Assembly: GCA_003550325.1 (NCBI GenBank)
Contig: QKWP01000007.1
Coordinates: forward strand, 604,862 to 668,861
Direction: 5' to 3'
DNA length: 64,000 nucleotides
DNA from: Gigaspora rosea
Taxonomy: Eukaryota > Glomeromycota > Glomeromycetes > Diversisporales > Gigasporaceae
Shown: positions 55,510 through 64,000 of the stretch, piece after piece
Position numbering within the stretch: the stretch's first letter is position 1
How the letters are laid out: the number at the start of each line of letters is the position of its first letter
Translations under genes and position numbers: made by a program
Notes under the pieces: generated by a model
What the model saw: the letters and a program-made list of their open reading frames with translations, nothing else
What the model was told of the DNA's origin: nothing
Database searches by the model: none

Positions 55510-56039
55510 TCTATCTATCTTTCTGTTCTCCACAAATAATCTTATATGCCAAATAGCTATTTTCTATTGTCGTTATCGCTCTAGCTTGGATTTTTGTTTC
55601 TACTCGGAATTGGTCATGAGGATCAGCGGAGAAAGTTATTCAAAACTTAAAAATTAAAAATCAAATAATAAGATGTTCTTTATTAATATAAAATTTTCAA
55701 AAAAAGTGTATTTTGATTTTTTGAATAAGTTTACTTTGAGTAGCTTATTTTTGGACCAAAGAGTTTTATATTTCTTGTTCAAAAGAGAGGTAGCTTATTT
55801 TTGTAGCTTATTTTAAAAAAAATTTAGTATTGAACCTAAACTATGTTTATGAACTTCAAACTGAACTCGAGCTGAACCTAAATATTAAGTTCAAGTTCAG
55901 TTCAAGTTTATAAATTTTAAATTTGGTTCAGGTTCAAGTTCAAGGATCTGCAAAATTTGAAGTTCAAGTTCAGGTTCAATCAAACTCGAACCGAACCTAA
56001 TTGAACTAAACCAAAAAGTAGGAACTCTAACTTGTATGC

Positions 56040-57212
56040 GCACTTCAATCTTGTAATCTGTTCATTCAATAATCTGTGATATTACAGTTTGAAACCACAT
56101 GACAATAAAAACTAAGATACAAAACTAATCTAAAACAATAAGTGTAATTTTTTTTTGCAATAATATACTACACTATTTTACAAGATAATAATATTTAATT
56201 GTTTGAATTTTAATTTATTCAAAATTTATTTTTGGATTAAATTATTTGACAAATTAAATTAGTTTCTTTTTATATATTTGATTATAAATCATATATCTAA
56301 TTTTAGAATAAAAACTAATAACAAACTTTAATTAAATAAATTATAAGAGCATTTTATAATAATTATACAAGTAGTGTTTCAATCTGCAATCTGACTAATT
56401 CAGATTGAAATAAATGCAAATAAATAGTGCTAATGGTCTTTTTATATTTTTTTAAGTTTTTTTTATTTTATATAATATATATTACACCATATAGCAAATT
56501 ATAGATTAAAGGAGCTTGTCTAATTTGTTTTTAAAAAATTTGAATTATTAGCTATATAATATTTATTTCTTGTATAATTTTATCCTGAACCCAAAAGGGT
56601 TTATAAATTTTAAACCAGATCCAAACTGAACCTATAATCATATTTGAGTCTAATTCGAGTTTGGTACTTTGGGTTTAGGTTTGTATTTGGATCTGAAATT
56701 TTCAAAATTTATAGTTCAAGTCTGAGTTTGAGTCTGGGTTTGACCAGATCTGAACCAGACCAGATCAAAACTTTAGAGCTCTATTATAAGTACAATTATT
56801 AAATTTATTAGTTTACAAAATATAATATTTAATATATGTAGTAATTATTTATTTAAAATATTTTTTTTATAATTTTACTAATACTAATTTATGTATTTAT
56901 ATATATATATTTGTAAAATCTATAACTATTTTATTACAAGCTACTATTTAGCTTGTCTATTTTAACTGCCCAAATATTTAGTATATACCAAATATTTTAA
57001 TACCTAGCAAGAAACTAGCATTTTTCTTGTTAGAAAACCTGTTAGTTTATATCTATGAGTTCATGAAATATCCATACCTCTCTACATTTTGTGACTTTAG
57101 TTATTCAAATTAGTAATTCTAGCTATCAAGTTCATCTTAGAGGTTTTGTTATACTAGTTCCAATAATCAGCTTGCACAATATGTATATCAATTAATGTTC
57201 TAAGTTCCTAGT
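56040..57212. other. AT-rich intergenic DNA with degenerate repeats
   Basis: About 56580-56770 is a run of words such as GATCCAAACTGAACC and GAGTTTGGGTCTGG in both orientations, reminiscent of hAT subterminal arrays, but no paired ends were found. No gene. Confidence 0.4.
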
Positions 57213-57565
57213 ACTACAGTTAGTGATATGAATCGAAAATCGAATTAATCGATTAGTTGTAAAGTTGACAACTAATCGATTTAAATTTTATAGACCCAAC
57301 TTAGTTGATTAATCGATTAGTTGACTAATCGATTAATCGATTGGCCAACTAATCGCTTAATTGATTAGCCAACTAATCGATTAATTGACTAGTTGATTGG
57401 TCAATTAATTGACTAGACAATTGGTCGTTTAATCAACCGATCATATAAGAATATCAACCCGGTTGTTTTAGTTGCTACCTTATGTATATTTTACCAAGTT
57501 TCGTTTATTATTTATTCAACTAATCGATTGAAAAATTTTCATCGATTTGTATTACTAACTACAGT
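57213..57565. mobile_element. 337-bp hAT-type element with ATCGATTAGTTG arrays
   Basis: The element 57221-57557 starts TAGTGATATGAATCG and ends CGATTTGTATTACTA, with a perfect 8-bp TSD ACTACAGT at both sides. The interior is a dense array of AACTAATCGATTAATCG words in both orientations. No coding region. Confidence 0.88.
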
Positions 57566-58019
57566 ATTTCAGTTCTCTATATAGCTAAGCCATCTTACTG
57601 AAATTGATGTTTTCTACTAACAAGACTTGAACTAGCAATTTTATGATTTGTGACTATAGAGCATAACTATTATATTATTAACCTGAAGGTCTTTTATTTA
57701 AAACATTTATTATATGTATATTGTACAAACAATATTTAAATTCACTTATTTTAGTAATTATCAATAATTTTTAGATAATTTTAATATATAGTTGTCTTTT
57801 TCTAATCCAGCTTTCTATATACTGGACTTTTAATAATCTGAACTAAAACTTTCAGAAAAAAATTATATATATATTTTCTTTAGATATATCAAATTAATAT
57901 AATAAATTTGCTATTTTAGATCTGAACTCAAGTTAATCAGTATATATAATTTTTTATTTGAATAAGTTTATTTTGTATTACAATTAAAATTTATTCTATA
58001 TAATTAATTAAACTAGTGT

Positions 58020-58235
58020 TCTAATCCAGATCAAATAATAGTGTTCTAATAGGTTAGATATTTAATCCAGATAATAACTCAGATCAGATAATAGTAACCC
58101 AATAGGTAGATATTTAACTCAGATCATGCCCCAAGTTAGATAATAGTAACCTGACAGGTCAGATATTAACTTGGGTCATGATTTGGGTCAGATATTTAAT
58201 CTGGGCCATGATTCAGATCAGATAATAGCAGGTAA
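58020..58235. repeat. Degenerate tandem repeat near CAGATAATAG / GGGTCATGATT
   Basis: Words CAGATCAGATAATAGTAACC, CCAGATAATAACTCAGAT and GGTCAGATATTTAATCTGGG recur over about 215 bases. Ends and duplication were not identified. Confidence 0.55.
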
Positions 58236-58886
58236 TAAATAAAAAATTAAAAAAATGCAAAAATTAAAAAAAATACAAAAATTGTAAAAATAGTGTAAAA
58301 CAGCTTTTTTTTAAGTTTTTTTTTTTACATTTTATACAATATAAATTTATAGTATATAACAAATTATGCATTAAATGGGCTTAATAATTTTATTATTATT
58401 TTTTTTAGTAACTCTTTATATACCAGATTTCTATTAAAGTTCAGTTTAAAAAGAAAAATTTTACATTTTTGACTTTTTTTATACCAAACAAAATCTCTTG
58501 AAATAGCCAGTAATGGCCTGTTCAGATTAGAAAGAAGCAAATATTCTCATTTATTAATAACCCTAACTCTAATCTCTAACTAAACTATAAAAAAAATACT
58601 ATTAAAAATACTTTCTAAAATTTTATAATTTTATAATAAAATAATTAAATTCTTAGCATAAGCCAATCTTAGCATAAGTTGCTACAATTATTAAAGTTCT
58701 TTTAAAATATCTAAAGAAACATATAAGCAAATATAAAAACTATATTGCTTTACCTTTGCTTTTTGGAGAAAGACAAACAAAAACAATTCTACTAAATTAC
58801 TAACATACTATTTATCTTATACCAAGCCTTAAAGTACTTACCTATAGCTGTCTTTGTGATCTTCCAGACCAACTATATTCTAGTAA

Positions 58887-59150
58887 AACCCCAGATACCT
58901 CTCATATAGGTCATAACTAGATTTTGGCCAATCTAAAAATGACAATACTATATTTGTTTAAATAACTTTTAATCAGAATTGAATGAACTTTTTTTGTTAG
59001 ATGTGCATCACTGAGAGCTTCATTTTAAAAAAAAAAGTTTATTCAAATTGGACCAGTGGATACCAAGATAATGCCAAAAACCTTTTTTTTGGTTTCTCAA
59101 ATTTTGGAGGTTTTTGCTAAAATGCAAATGTATAACCTCTATACTAGATG
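58887..59150. repeat. Dispersed repeat RB, copy 2
   Basis: A direct match to 12548-12827: GAATTGAATGAACTTTTTTT, AGAGCTTCATTTTAAAA, TTTTGGAGGTTTTTGCT and CTCTATACTAGATGTC are shared or nearly so. AGATACCTCTCATATAGG at its left is a weak inverted match to its right end. Confidence 0.6.
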
Positions 59151-59166
59151 TCTGGGTCCTATTCTA

Positions 59167-59621
59167 GTTATAACTAGGGTTCCAACATCCAATCCGATTA
59201 ACTGTCCAACCGATCAACCAAACTGAAAAAAACGTCAATTGAATCGCAATTTTGACAAACTGGTTTAAATATGCCAACCAGATTAATATAACACAAATGG
59301 GTTATCTGTTGAAAAACGGGTAATCCGATTTCTTTTATTATGTCGACCTGCAATGATATTTCTCATTATGGTGCGCTTGTCAAATTTAACTAATTTTTTG
59401 TCCTCAAATTTAAGTTTTGGGGACAAAATTACTTTACAAATGCGCCGTAATATATAGGTAATTGGGTATCCGGTCACCCGATTGGCATTACCTGATTACA
59501 ATCGGGTGACCCGTTTTTAATCGGATAATCGGTTTAGTTTCGGATAACCGGTTCCAATCGGTTTTCACCCGACGGGTCACGGTTGGAGATTTTCAATCCG
59601 GTTTGGAACCCTAGTTATAAC
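59167..59621. mobile_element. 439-bp hAT-type element, TAGGGTTCC ends
   Basis: The element 59175-59613 has ends TAGGGTTCCAA and TTGGAACCCTA with a perfect 8-bp TSD GTTATAAC (itself palindromic). The interior holds CGGGTGACCCG, GGATAATCGG, GGATAACCGG words and their counterparts near the left. The minus frame 59283-59477 lies inside it and has no transposase motif. Confidence 0.88.
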
Positions 59622-59629
59622 GCATGTTC

Positions 59630-60730
59630 ACCAATAGATTAGACACTTCACAAGATTAGTATTTGGTCTACTATATGAATCAAATACAGCGCCTCTACTA
59701 ATCATATTTTATCTATCCAAATCTAGATGAGTCTTGACTACTCTAATAGATTTAGGTTATAAATAAATTAGTCTGAGCTTCTATTCTTGAATTTAATTTA
59801 TATGTATTTGTTACTATGCAATTTAAGCTATCTATATAGTCTCTATGTAACTTTTTATTTAATTATTTAATAAAGATACAAGCAAGGCTTAGGATGGCAC
59901 CAGAAATCACCTGATTTTTTAGAGAGGAGGGGTCTTTGGTCTAGCCAGGTTACTATATATCCTTTATTCTGATTGGCTAATACAATATATTATTTATATA
60001 ATACCAGTATAATTACATAGAATGTGCAACATGAAATGCGAAGGGATAGTATTGTTCAACTTTTTTGATATCCACTATGCTTATTTTTGCAAAATCTTTT
60101 TTGTTAGAAATAATAATTTTTATTTATTCATTTTTAAAAGGAGTTAAAATTTTTACATCTAATCTTACATGTAGATCACACTTTATAATGCAAAGCTAAT
60201 GATACTGATTATTTATTAAATATGATGCAAATCTTATATTGATGATTAATGGTATAGTTCAAAGATGACAGGAACATATATTCGTTAATTTATTTGCAGT
60301 TTAATAATCTGTATTTTGGATGATGCACATTGGTGTATTTTGCATTACTAGCATGATTATATTTTATGTATAACATAAATGTGGTAAGAATTTTACTTAT
60401 GATTTTCATAATAATTTCATTATCACTTGTCATTTAAAGTAAGAACTTTTCAAATATTGATCATTAATTATGATATTCTTTACTATTTTAAGGCTTTAAC
60501 AGGTAAATATTATAATACAGATTTTGAATTTGTTGATATTACTATGGCAACATTCTCTTAACTAAGATTATAATATAACATCATCATTGTTGATAGATAC
60601 TGTAAGTTAATTTATCAAAAATGATACAATACTAACGATCAAATTAGAATTTTGCATTTTCGTTATGGCTTCATTGTTTATTAGATTTTGCTACTAGTTT
60701 TTTTTTTACGCTTGGGTTCATCTTTTGCTT
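59630..60730. other. AT-rich intergenic DNA, nothing recognised
   Basis: No gene or element boundary is identified in this stretch. Confidence 0.4.
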
Positions 60731-60734
60731 AGTA

Positions 60735-62160
60735 ACTAGTTTCACTTCAATAACATCACATTTTACTGATACTCATTTTACTAATAAGCCTATTTTACAG
60801 ATGATTGCTTTACAAACGATTTCATTTCATAAACAATATATTTTTACTGACAGCTAGAAATTGTATCTATATAAGGTTACCTGGGTAACCTGCATAACAC
60901 CCATTAACCAGGTTATGACCCTTGCTACCTGGGTAACCTGCGGAAGTAACGCCGTGTGCCTATATTTGTACATTTAGTGCAACAACAACACAGATTTTAC
61001 ACGTTTGTGTCATGGGCTGATTCGAATCAATTACCCGGGTAACTAATTTATACTTTGCAATTATTAAATTTTTTTGCATCACGATAATCACTATTTCTAC
61101 TAACAGTTTTTTCTTTAGAACGAACGTTTGATGTGTATTAGTTATCCGTAAACCTATGATGCAGCTTGAGTAACTATAGCTGTTCTCATAAATTTTTGGA
61201 CATTTGGTAAAAATTTGACCAAATGATTGATTGGCTGATTCGATAAATTTATGATTTGGCTGTGATAAAATTTTTATTAATATATAAAACGATATATATT
61301 TTTAAATTCATAGTGATAATACTGTCTGAATGGTACAACAATATCAACTTCTTCATAAATATAATATTTAAGATCGTAATGTTTTACTAAAAACAGGTAC
61401 TTATTAGTTAGTAAAAATTTGAAAACATTAAGCTTCACAACACAAAAGATTTTTTTGGTTAATACTTTTTTTAACAATTCTAACATAGTTTTTTTGTTTT
61501 GGTACAGTACAAATGAAAATTACTATGGGAAACCATTATTATTCACTATTCACATATTTAAAAATATCAAATATTGCTATAGAACTTATGTTTAAAGGAT
61601 TTTTACAAATTTTTTATCAAAAACTTCTATAAATATCATGCATTAGTTATTCTTATTCATGAAGAGGTGCTGTGTTGTTATTGTTGTGTCAGTATTAGTA
61701 TTGAAGGTACATTTTATATTACATGAAATGAGTCTGATCAGCTCATATAAATACCTATAAACTAAAAAGTAAAATCTTTGGGTAAATGGGTATACGTAAC
61801 AAACACGATCTAAGGGCCATAATAAGCAAAAAAAAATGAGACATTTTATACATATGCGACGTACGCTCAATTTATATTTGGGTTACCCAGGTTACCCGCC
61901 GGTTTATAACCCGGTAATGATTTTTTGTATGGGCGGGTAACCCGGAGTTAAAATTTTTGATGGGTACAAACTCTACTGACAGCTCATTTTGCAAAGTAAT
62001 TCTATTATCGTTAGGATTAAGTGTAGAATCAAGTTATATGAGCTATTAGTTGTCTGTAAAATGAAATCATCTATAAATTAGTTATCTGTAAAATAAGCTT
62101 GGCAGTGTAATGAGTATCAATAAAATGTGAAGCCTTTAAAGTGATTGTTGGTATGACAGA
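60735..62160. mobile_element. Foldback-like element with tandem-unit arms, copy 3
   Basis: The left arm (about 60740-60854) has TTTCACTTCAATAAC, TTTTACTGATACTC and TTTTACTAATAAGC units. The right arm (61984-62160) has GTCTGTAAAATGAAATC, GTAAAATAAGCTTGGCAG and AAAGTGATTGTTGGTA. They match the arms of the copies at 12837-13136 and 34413-35283. A hAT element (60855-61975) sits inside the left arm's inner end. Confidence 0.65.
60847..61983. mobile_element. 1.12-kb hAT-type element, TAGAAATTGTATC ends
   Basis: The element 60855-61975 starts TAGAAATTGTATC and ends GGTACAAACTCTA, with a perfect 8-bp TSD CTGACAGC. Subterminal ACCTGGGTAACCTGC on the left and GGGTTACCCAGGTTACCCG on the right are related arrays. 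Two short minus frames (61277-61486, 61643-61870) show no hAT transposase motif. It is inserted in a foldback element. Confidence 0.85.
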
Positions 62161-62459
62161 TTTCTTCATGAACAATTATCAGAAACCATGGTAATTTGGG
62201 GAGTTTGTCAAAATGCAAGATTGGAAGACTTTATGGAATTACATATTCGATTTATTGCCTCAACCTTAGAAGTGGGTATTTTCTGGTTAATGTTGTAAAT
62301 ACACGTAATTGTTGGAATCGAATTACTAAAAAATTATTCTTTTTTCTTTGGGTAATATACTAATTATTGGTAGGTAAAGATGAGTTCCGCGATCATTCAG
62401 GCAATGAAAGGGTCTCCTATCTGATAATTAGGCACCATAGCTGCAATGACAGTACAAGG

Positions 62460-62645
62460 GTGAATATGAAGTTTAATTCGATTCACTTTAACGATTGTGT
62501 TTCAAAAGAATGCAAATTATAGGGTGAGTATGAAATTTAAATTTTTAATTTGTTCACTTTAACATTTGTGTTATGATTAACCGTAATCAGTATGAAGTTT
62601 AATTTGTTCACTTTAATGATTGTGTTTCAAGAAAATGCATGATTA
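62460..62645 (+). repeat. Tandem repeat, about 60-65 bp unit
   Basis: Three variants of GAGTATGAAGTTTAATTTGT followed by TCACTTTAATGATTGTGTTTC and AAAATGCA start near 62463, 62524 and 62590; part of another lies near 62985-63000. Confidence 0.65.
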
Positions 62646-62978
62646 GGCCATGCAAAGCTAATTTTTCGTTTTGCATAACCTGGGGTTTCAAAATTCCGGT
62701 TGGCGGGTCGAATTTTTTATTTTATTTTATTTTATTTTTTTAAAAAAAAGAAATTAACTTTGCGTGGCCTAAATTAATTCATGTTCACATCTAAGGTCAC
62801 GCAAAGTTAATTCTTTGGTTTGCATAACATGGAATCAGAAAATTGGTTTTTTTGAGTAATTCCGGAAAATTAAAAAATGGAATAAAGGAATTTTTTTAAA
62901 AAAATTTTTTTTTTTTTTTGGAAAAATTGGGTCAGCGGGTTACGCAAAAAACGAAAAATTAACTTTGCGTGGCCTTAA
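62646..62978. mobile_element. Two adjacent MITEs, GGCCACGCAAAG ends
   Basis: Unit 1 (62647-62769) starts GGCCATGCAAAGCTAATTTT and ends GAAATTAACTTTGCGTGGCC. Unit 2 (62792-62975) starts GGTCACGCAAAGTTAATT and ends AAAATTAACTTTGCGTGGCC. GTTTTGCATAAC lies inside both left ends. A related left end occurs at 25767 and a possible right end near 43150. No target duplication is clear. Confidence 0.65.
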
Positions 62979-62979
62979 T

Positions 62980-63488
62980 GTTATTATTTAAATTCACTTT
63001 AATGATTAACGGGCTTTTCAACAATATTTTGTTTCAGAAAAATATTACGTCCAGTAAAAAATATGAATGGAAACCGATGACAGGTTTCCCCTTACCTGGC
63101 GCACGTGATCATACCGGTCCTGCGCGGCGTCACATGCTGCGCAGCTATCTTATTTTTTAAAAAATCAAAATTTGCATGGGAAACAGCCCTTCTTGTTCTA
63201 ACAAAAAAATTCCTTGCAAAATTTTGATATAAACTAAAATGAGGTAAACTTTTATTTTTTATTGTTTTGATCTCACGTTACACCTGAACTTATATAAAGT
63301 GCGACATATAATTGTGTCGCATGGCGCGATATATACATTTTTTCTATAATTTAAACTCTATAATATAAAAATAATACACAAAAGAATAAGATTTAAACAT
63401 TAAAAATAAAAAAAAAGCTAACAAGATTTAATAATCTAAAACATCACTAATAGACTATTAATAATAAATATTTACTTTTACAACTGAT
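62980..63488. other. Intergenic DNA downstream of the nucleotidase-like gene
   Basis: A short GC-richer patch (CGCACGTGATCATACCGG near 63103) and otherwise AT-rich DNA. The plus frame 62969-63160 has no motif. This includes the 3' untranslated side of the gene at 63489-64000. Confidence 0.4.
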
Positions 63489-64000
63489 TTAAAAATCTAC
63501 GGTTACAATTCTACCTTCAATTATTGGTGCAACAGTAACCCAATCCTTTACAAATTCCACTTTCTTTGGTTCTGTATCCACTACTGGATTTAATGTAGAT
63601 GTTGCTTCTTCTTCTTCTTGCACTTTCACATGTTCACCCATAGAGAGAGATAGTGCACTACTGATCCTTCGGCTAGATATATTTCCATACGCTGATTTCT
63701 CTCGTTTTGACTCTGCAAGTTTTTTCCATGAATTAGCGGCCTTAATAACTGCTTCTTTTGTGCGAGCTTCACAACTCATATTAAACTTCATTGCATTAAT
63801 GTAATAAAGGCCAATGAAATATCGTCTGATTAAAGTGGAAAGAATCACTCCATTCTCGTGATCCACAAGGTATTGTGTAGTTGGTTCGGCGAAGGCTTTG
63901 TAGCCATCATTACCTGTTGCCAAATATTCTACGGTGCAAACTGTATATGTCTTTTGCATATCAAGCTTTCCGATAATTCGATGTGGACCAGGATCATCTT
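63489..64000 (-). CDS. 5'-nucleotidase-like protein, C-terminal part (runs off the window)
   Basis: The minus strand is open from the window edge (64000) to a TAA at 63489-63491, giving about 170 residues of C-terminal sequence. The visible start DPGPHRIIGKLD runs straight into KTYTVCTVEYLATGNDGYKAF, so the Met at 63959 is internal. The phrase YTV.T.EYLA.G.DGY is characteristic of the C-terminal (5_nucleotid_C) domain of 5'-nucleotidases and UshA-type metallophosphoesterases, which contributes substrate-binding residues. GVILSTLIRRYF also fits. These enzymes dephosphorylate nucleotides or related phosphates using two metal ions bound by the N-terminal domain, which lies outside this window. 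The last 80 or so residues are Glu/Ser-rich without a visible domain. Cellular location cannot be judged without the N-terminus. The gene appears intact as far as seen. Confidence 0.78.
   Translation of the reverse strand, partial: DDPGPHRIIGKLDMQKTYTVCTVEYLATGNDGYKAFAEPTTQYLVDHENGVILSTLIRRYFIGLYYINAMKFNMSCEARTKEAVIKAANSWKKLAESKREKSAYGNISSRRISSALSLSMGEHVKVQEEEEATSTLNPVVDTEPKKVEFVKDWVTVAPIIEGRIVTVDF

Larger units (their letters stand above)
48195..55521 (-). mobile_element. LINE retrotransposon, near full length, minus strand (7.3 kb)
   Basis: The body runs from about 55509 (5' end) to 48207 (3' end) on the minus strand, flanked by TCTATCTATCTT on both sides (48195-48206, 55510-55521), a 12-bp duplication or a microsatellite target. 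A 5' leader of about 360 bases precedes ORF1 (55147-53891), then ORF2 (53745-48302) and a short 3' region. The gene order ORF1 then endonuclease, RT, RNase H and CCHC finger is that of APE-type LINEs of the I/Jockey type with RNase H. Four in-frame stops and one frameshift make this copy inactive, but domain text is well kept, so it is fairly young. Such an element could mobilise the SINEs in this window, though the 3' ends seen here do not match theirs. Confidence 0.88.
46351..56037. mobile_element. hAT-type element expanded to 9.67 kb by later insertions
   Basis: The left end TAGTGTTCCTATAAACCAAACTG (46359) and right end AAACCAAAAAGTAGGAACTCTA (to 56029) are imperfect inverted repeats. The flanks ACTGGTAT and ACTTGTAT agree at 7 of 8 positions. 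Both subterminal regions (46380-46540, 55838-56010) are degenerate arrays of AAGTTCAAGTTCAGTTC in opposite orientation. Inside lie repeat RA copy 2, a pair of TTAA-type MITE halves (47955-48110 and 55620-55740) and the LINE. Without these inserts the host would be one to two kilobases. The distance makes the pairing inference, but ends, subterminal arrays and TSD agree. Confidence 0.6.

Noticed and set aside
61277-61870. Two minus frames inside a hAT element as a transposase
   Set aside because: They are 69 and 75 codons with no RNase H-like or dimerisation motif of hAT transposases.

Overview
This is a very AT-rich eukaryotic window that is almost all transposable elements and their relics. 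A fungal origin is supported by a Zn(II)2Cys6 binuclear-cluster protein (15731-16468), a MATA_HMG-type HMG-box pseudogene (about 23470-24770, minus) and the C-terminal part of a 5'-nucleotidase-like protein at the right edge (63489-64000, minus). The style (gene-poor, AT-rich, Asn/Gln-rich small Zn-cluster protein, HMG-box relic, LINE with APE endonuclease, RT and RNase H, TTAGGG-type motifs) suggests an arbuscular-mycorrhizal fungus of the Rhizophagus/Gigaspora kind. That placement is inference from family resemblance. An assembly gap lies at 11296-11691.

Layout. 1-3450: palindromic repeats, a relic coding repeat and a 0.64-kb poly(A)-tailed SINE-like element with a 15-bp target duplication. 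3450-8690: AT-rich DNA with a decayed long SINE interrupted by three hAT-type elements nested inside one another. 8706-9731: the intact long SINE, with pol III A and B boxes, poly(A) tail and a 14-bp target duplication. 10325-11845: a tandem satellite of alternating palindromes that holds the gap. 12540-13610: nested foldback, hAT and Mutator-like short elements. 15135-16470: the Zn-cluster gene with its upstream region. 17900-27640: dense short DNA transposons, including a 1.37-kb palindromic element with TTAGGG motifs and a perfect 9-bp target duplication, and the HMG-box pseudogene. 28320-29030: a minisatellite whose unit has a coding-like core. 30200-35630: two multi-kilobase nested palindromes. 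38640-39745: a palindrome carrying a TTAA-flanked element and an adjacent hAT element. 41480-43560: two minus-strand SINE-like copies around a 181-bp hAT MITE. 46359-56029: what looks like one hAT-type element expanded to about 9.7 kb by later insertions, including a full-length LINE (48207-55509). 57200-62980: further hAT and foldback elements. 63489-64000: the partial nucleotidase gene.

Only two genes look functional. Most annotation is therefore of mobile elements, identified from terminal inverted repeats (TIRs), target-site duplications (TSDs), pol III boxes and internal repeats read directly from the sequence. Nearly all the DNA elements are non-autonomous: no transposase reading frame was seen. 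The LINE keeps recognisable endonuclease, RT, RNase H and zinc-knuckle motifs but carries four in-frame TAA/TAG stops and one frameshift. Segments not listed are AT-rich DNA in which I recognise nothing.
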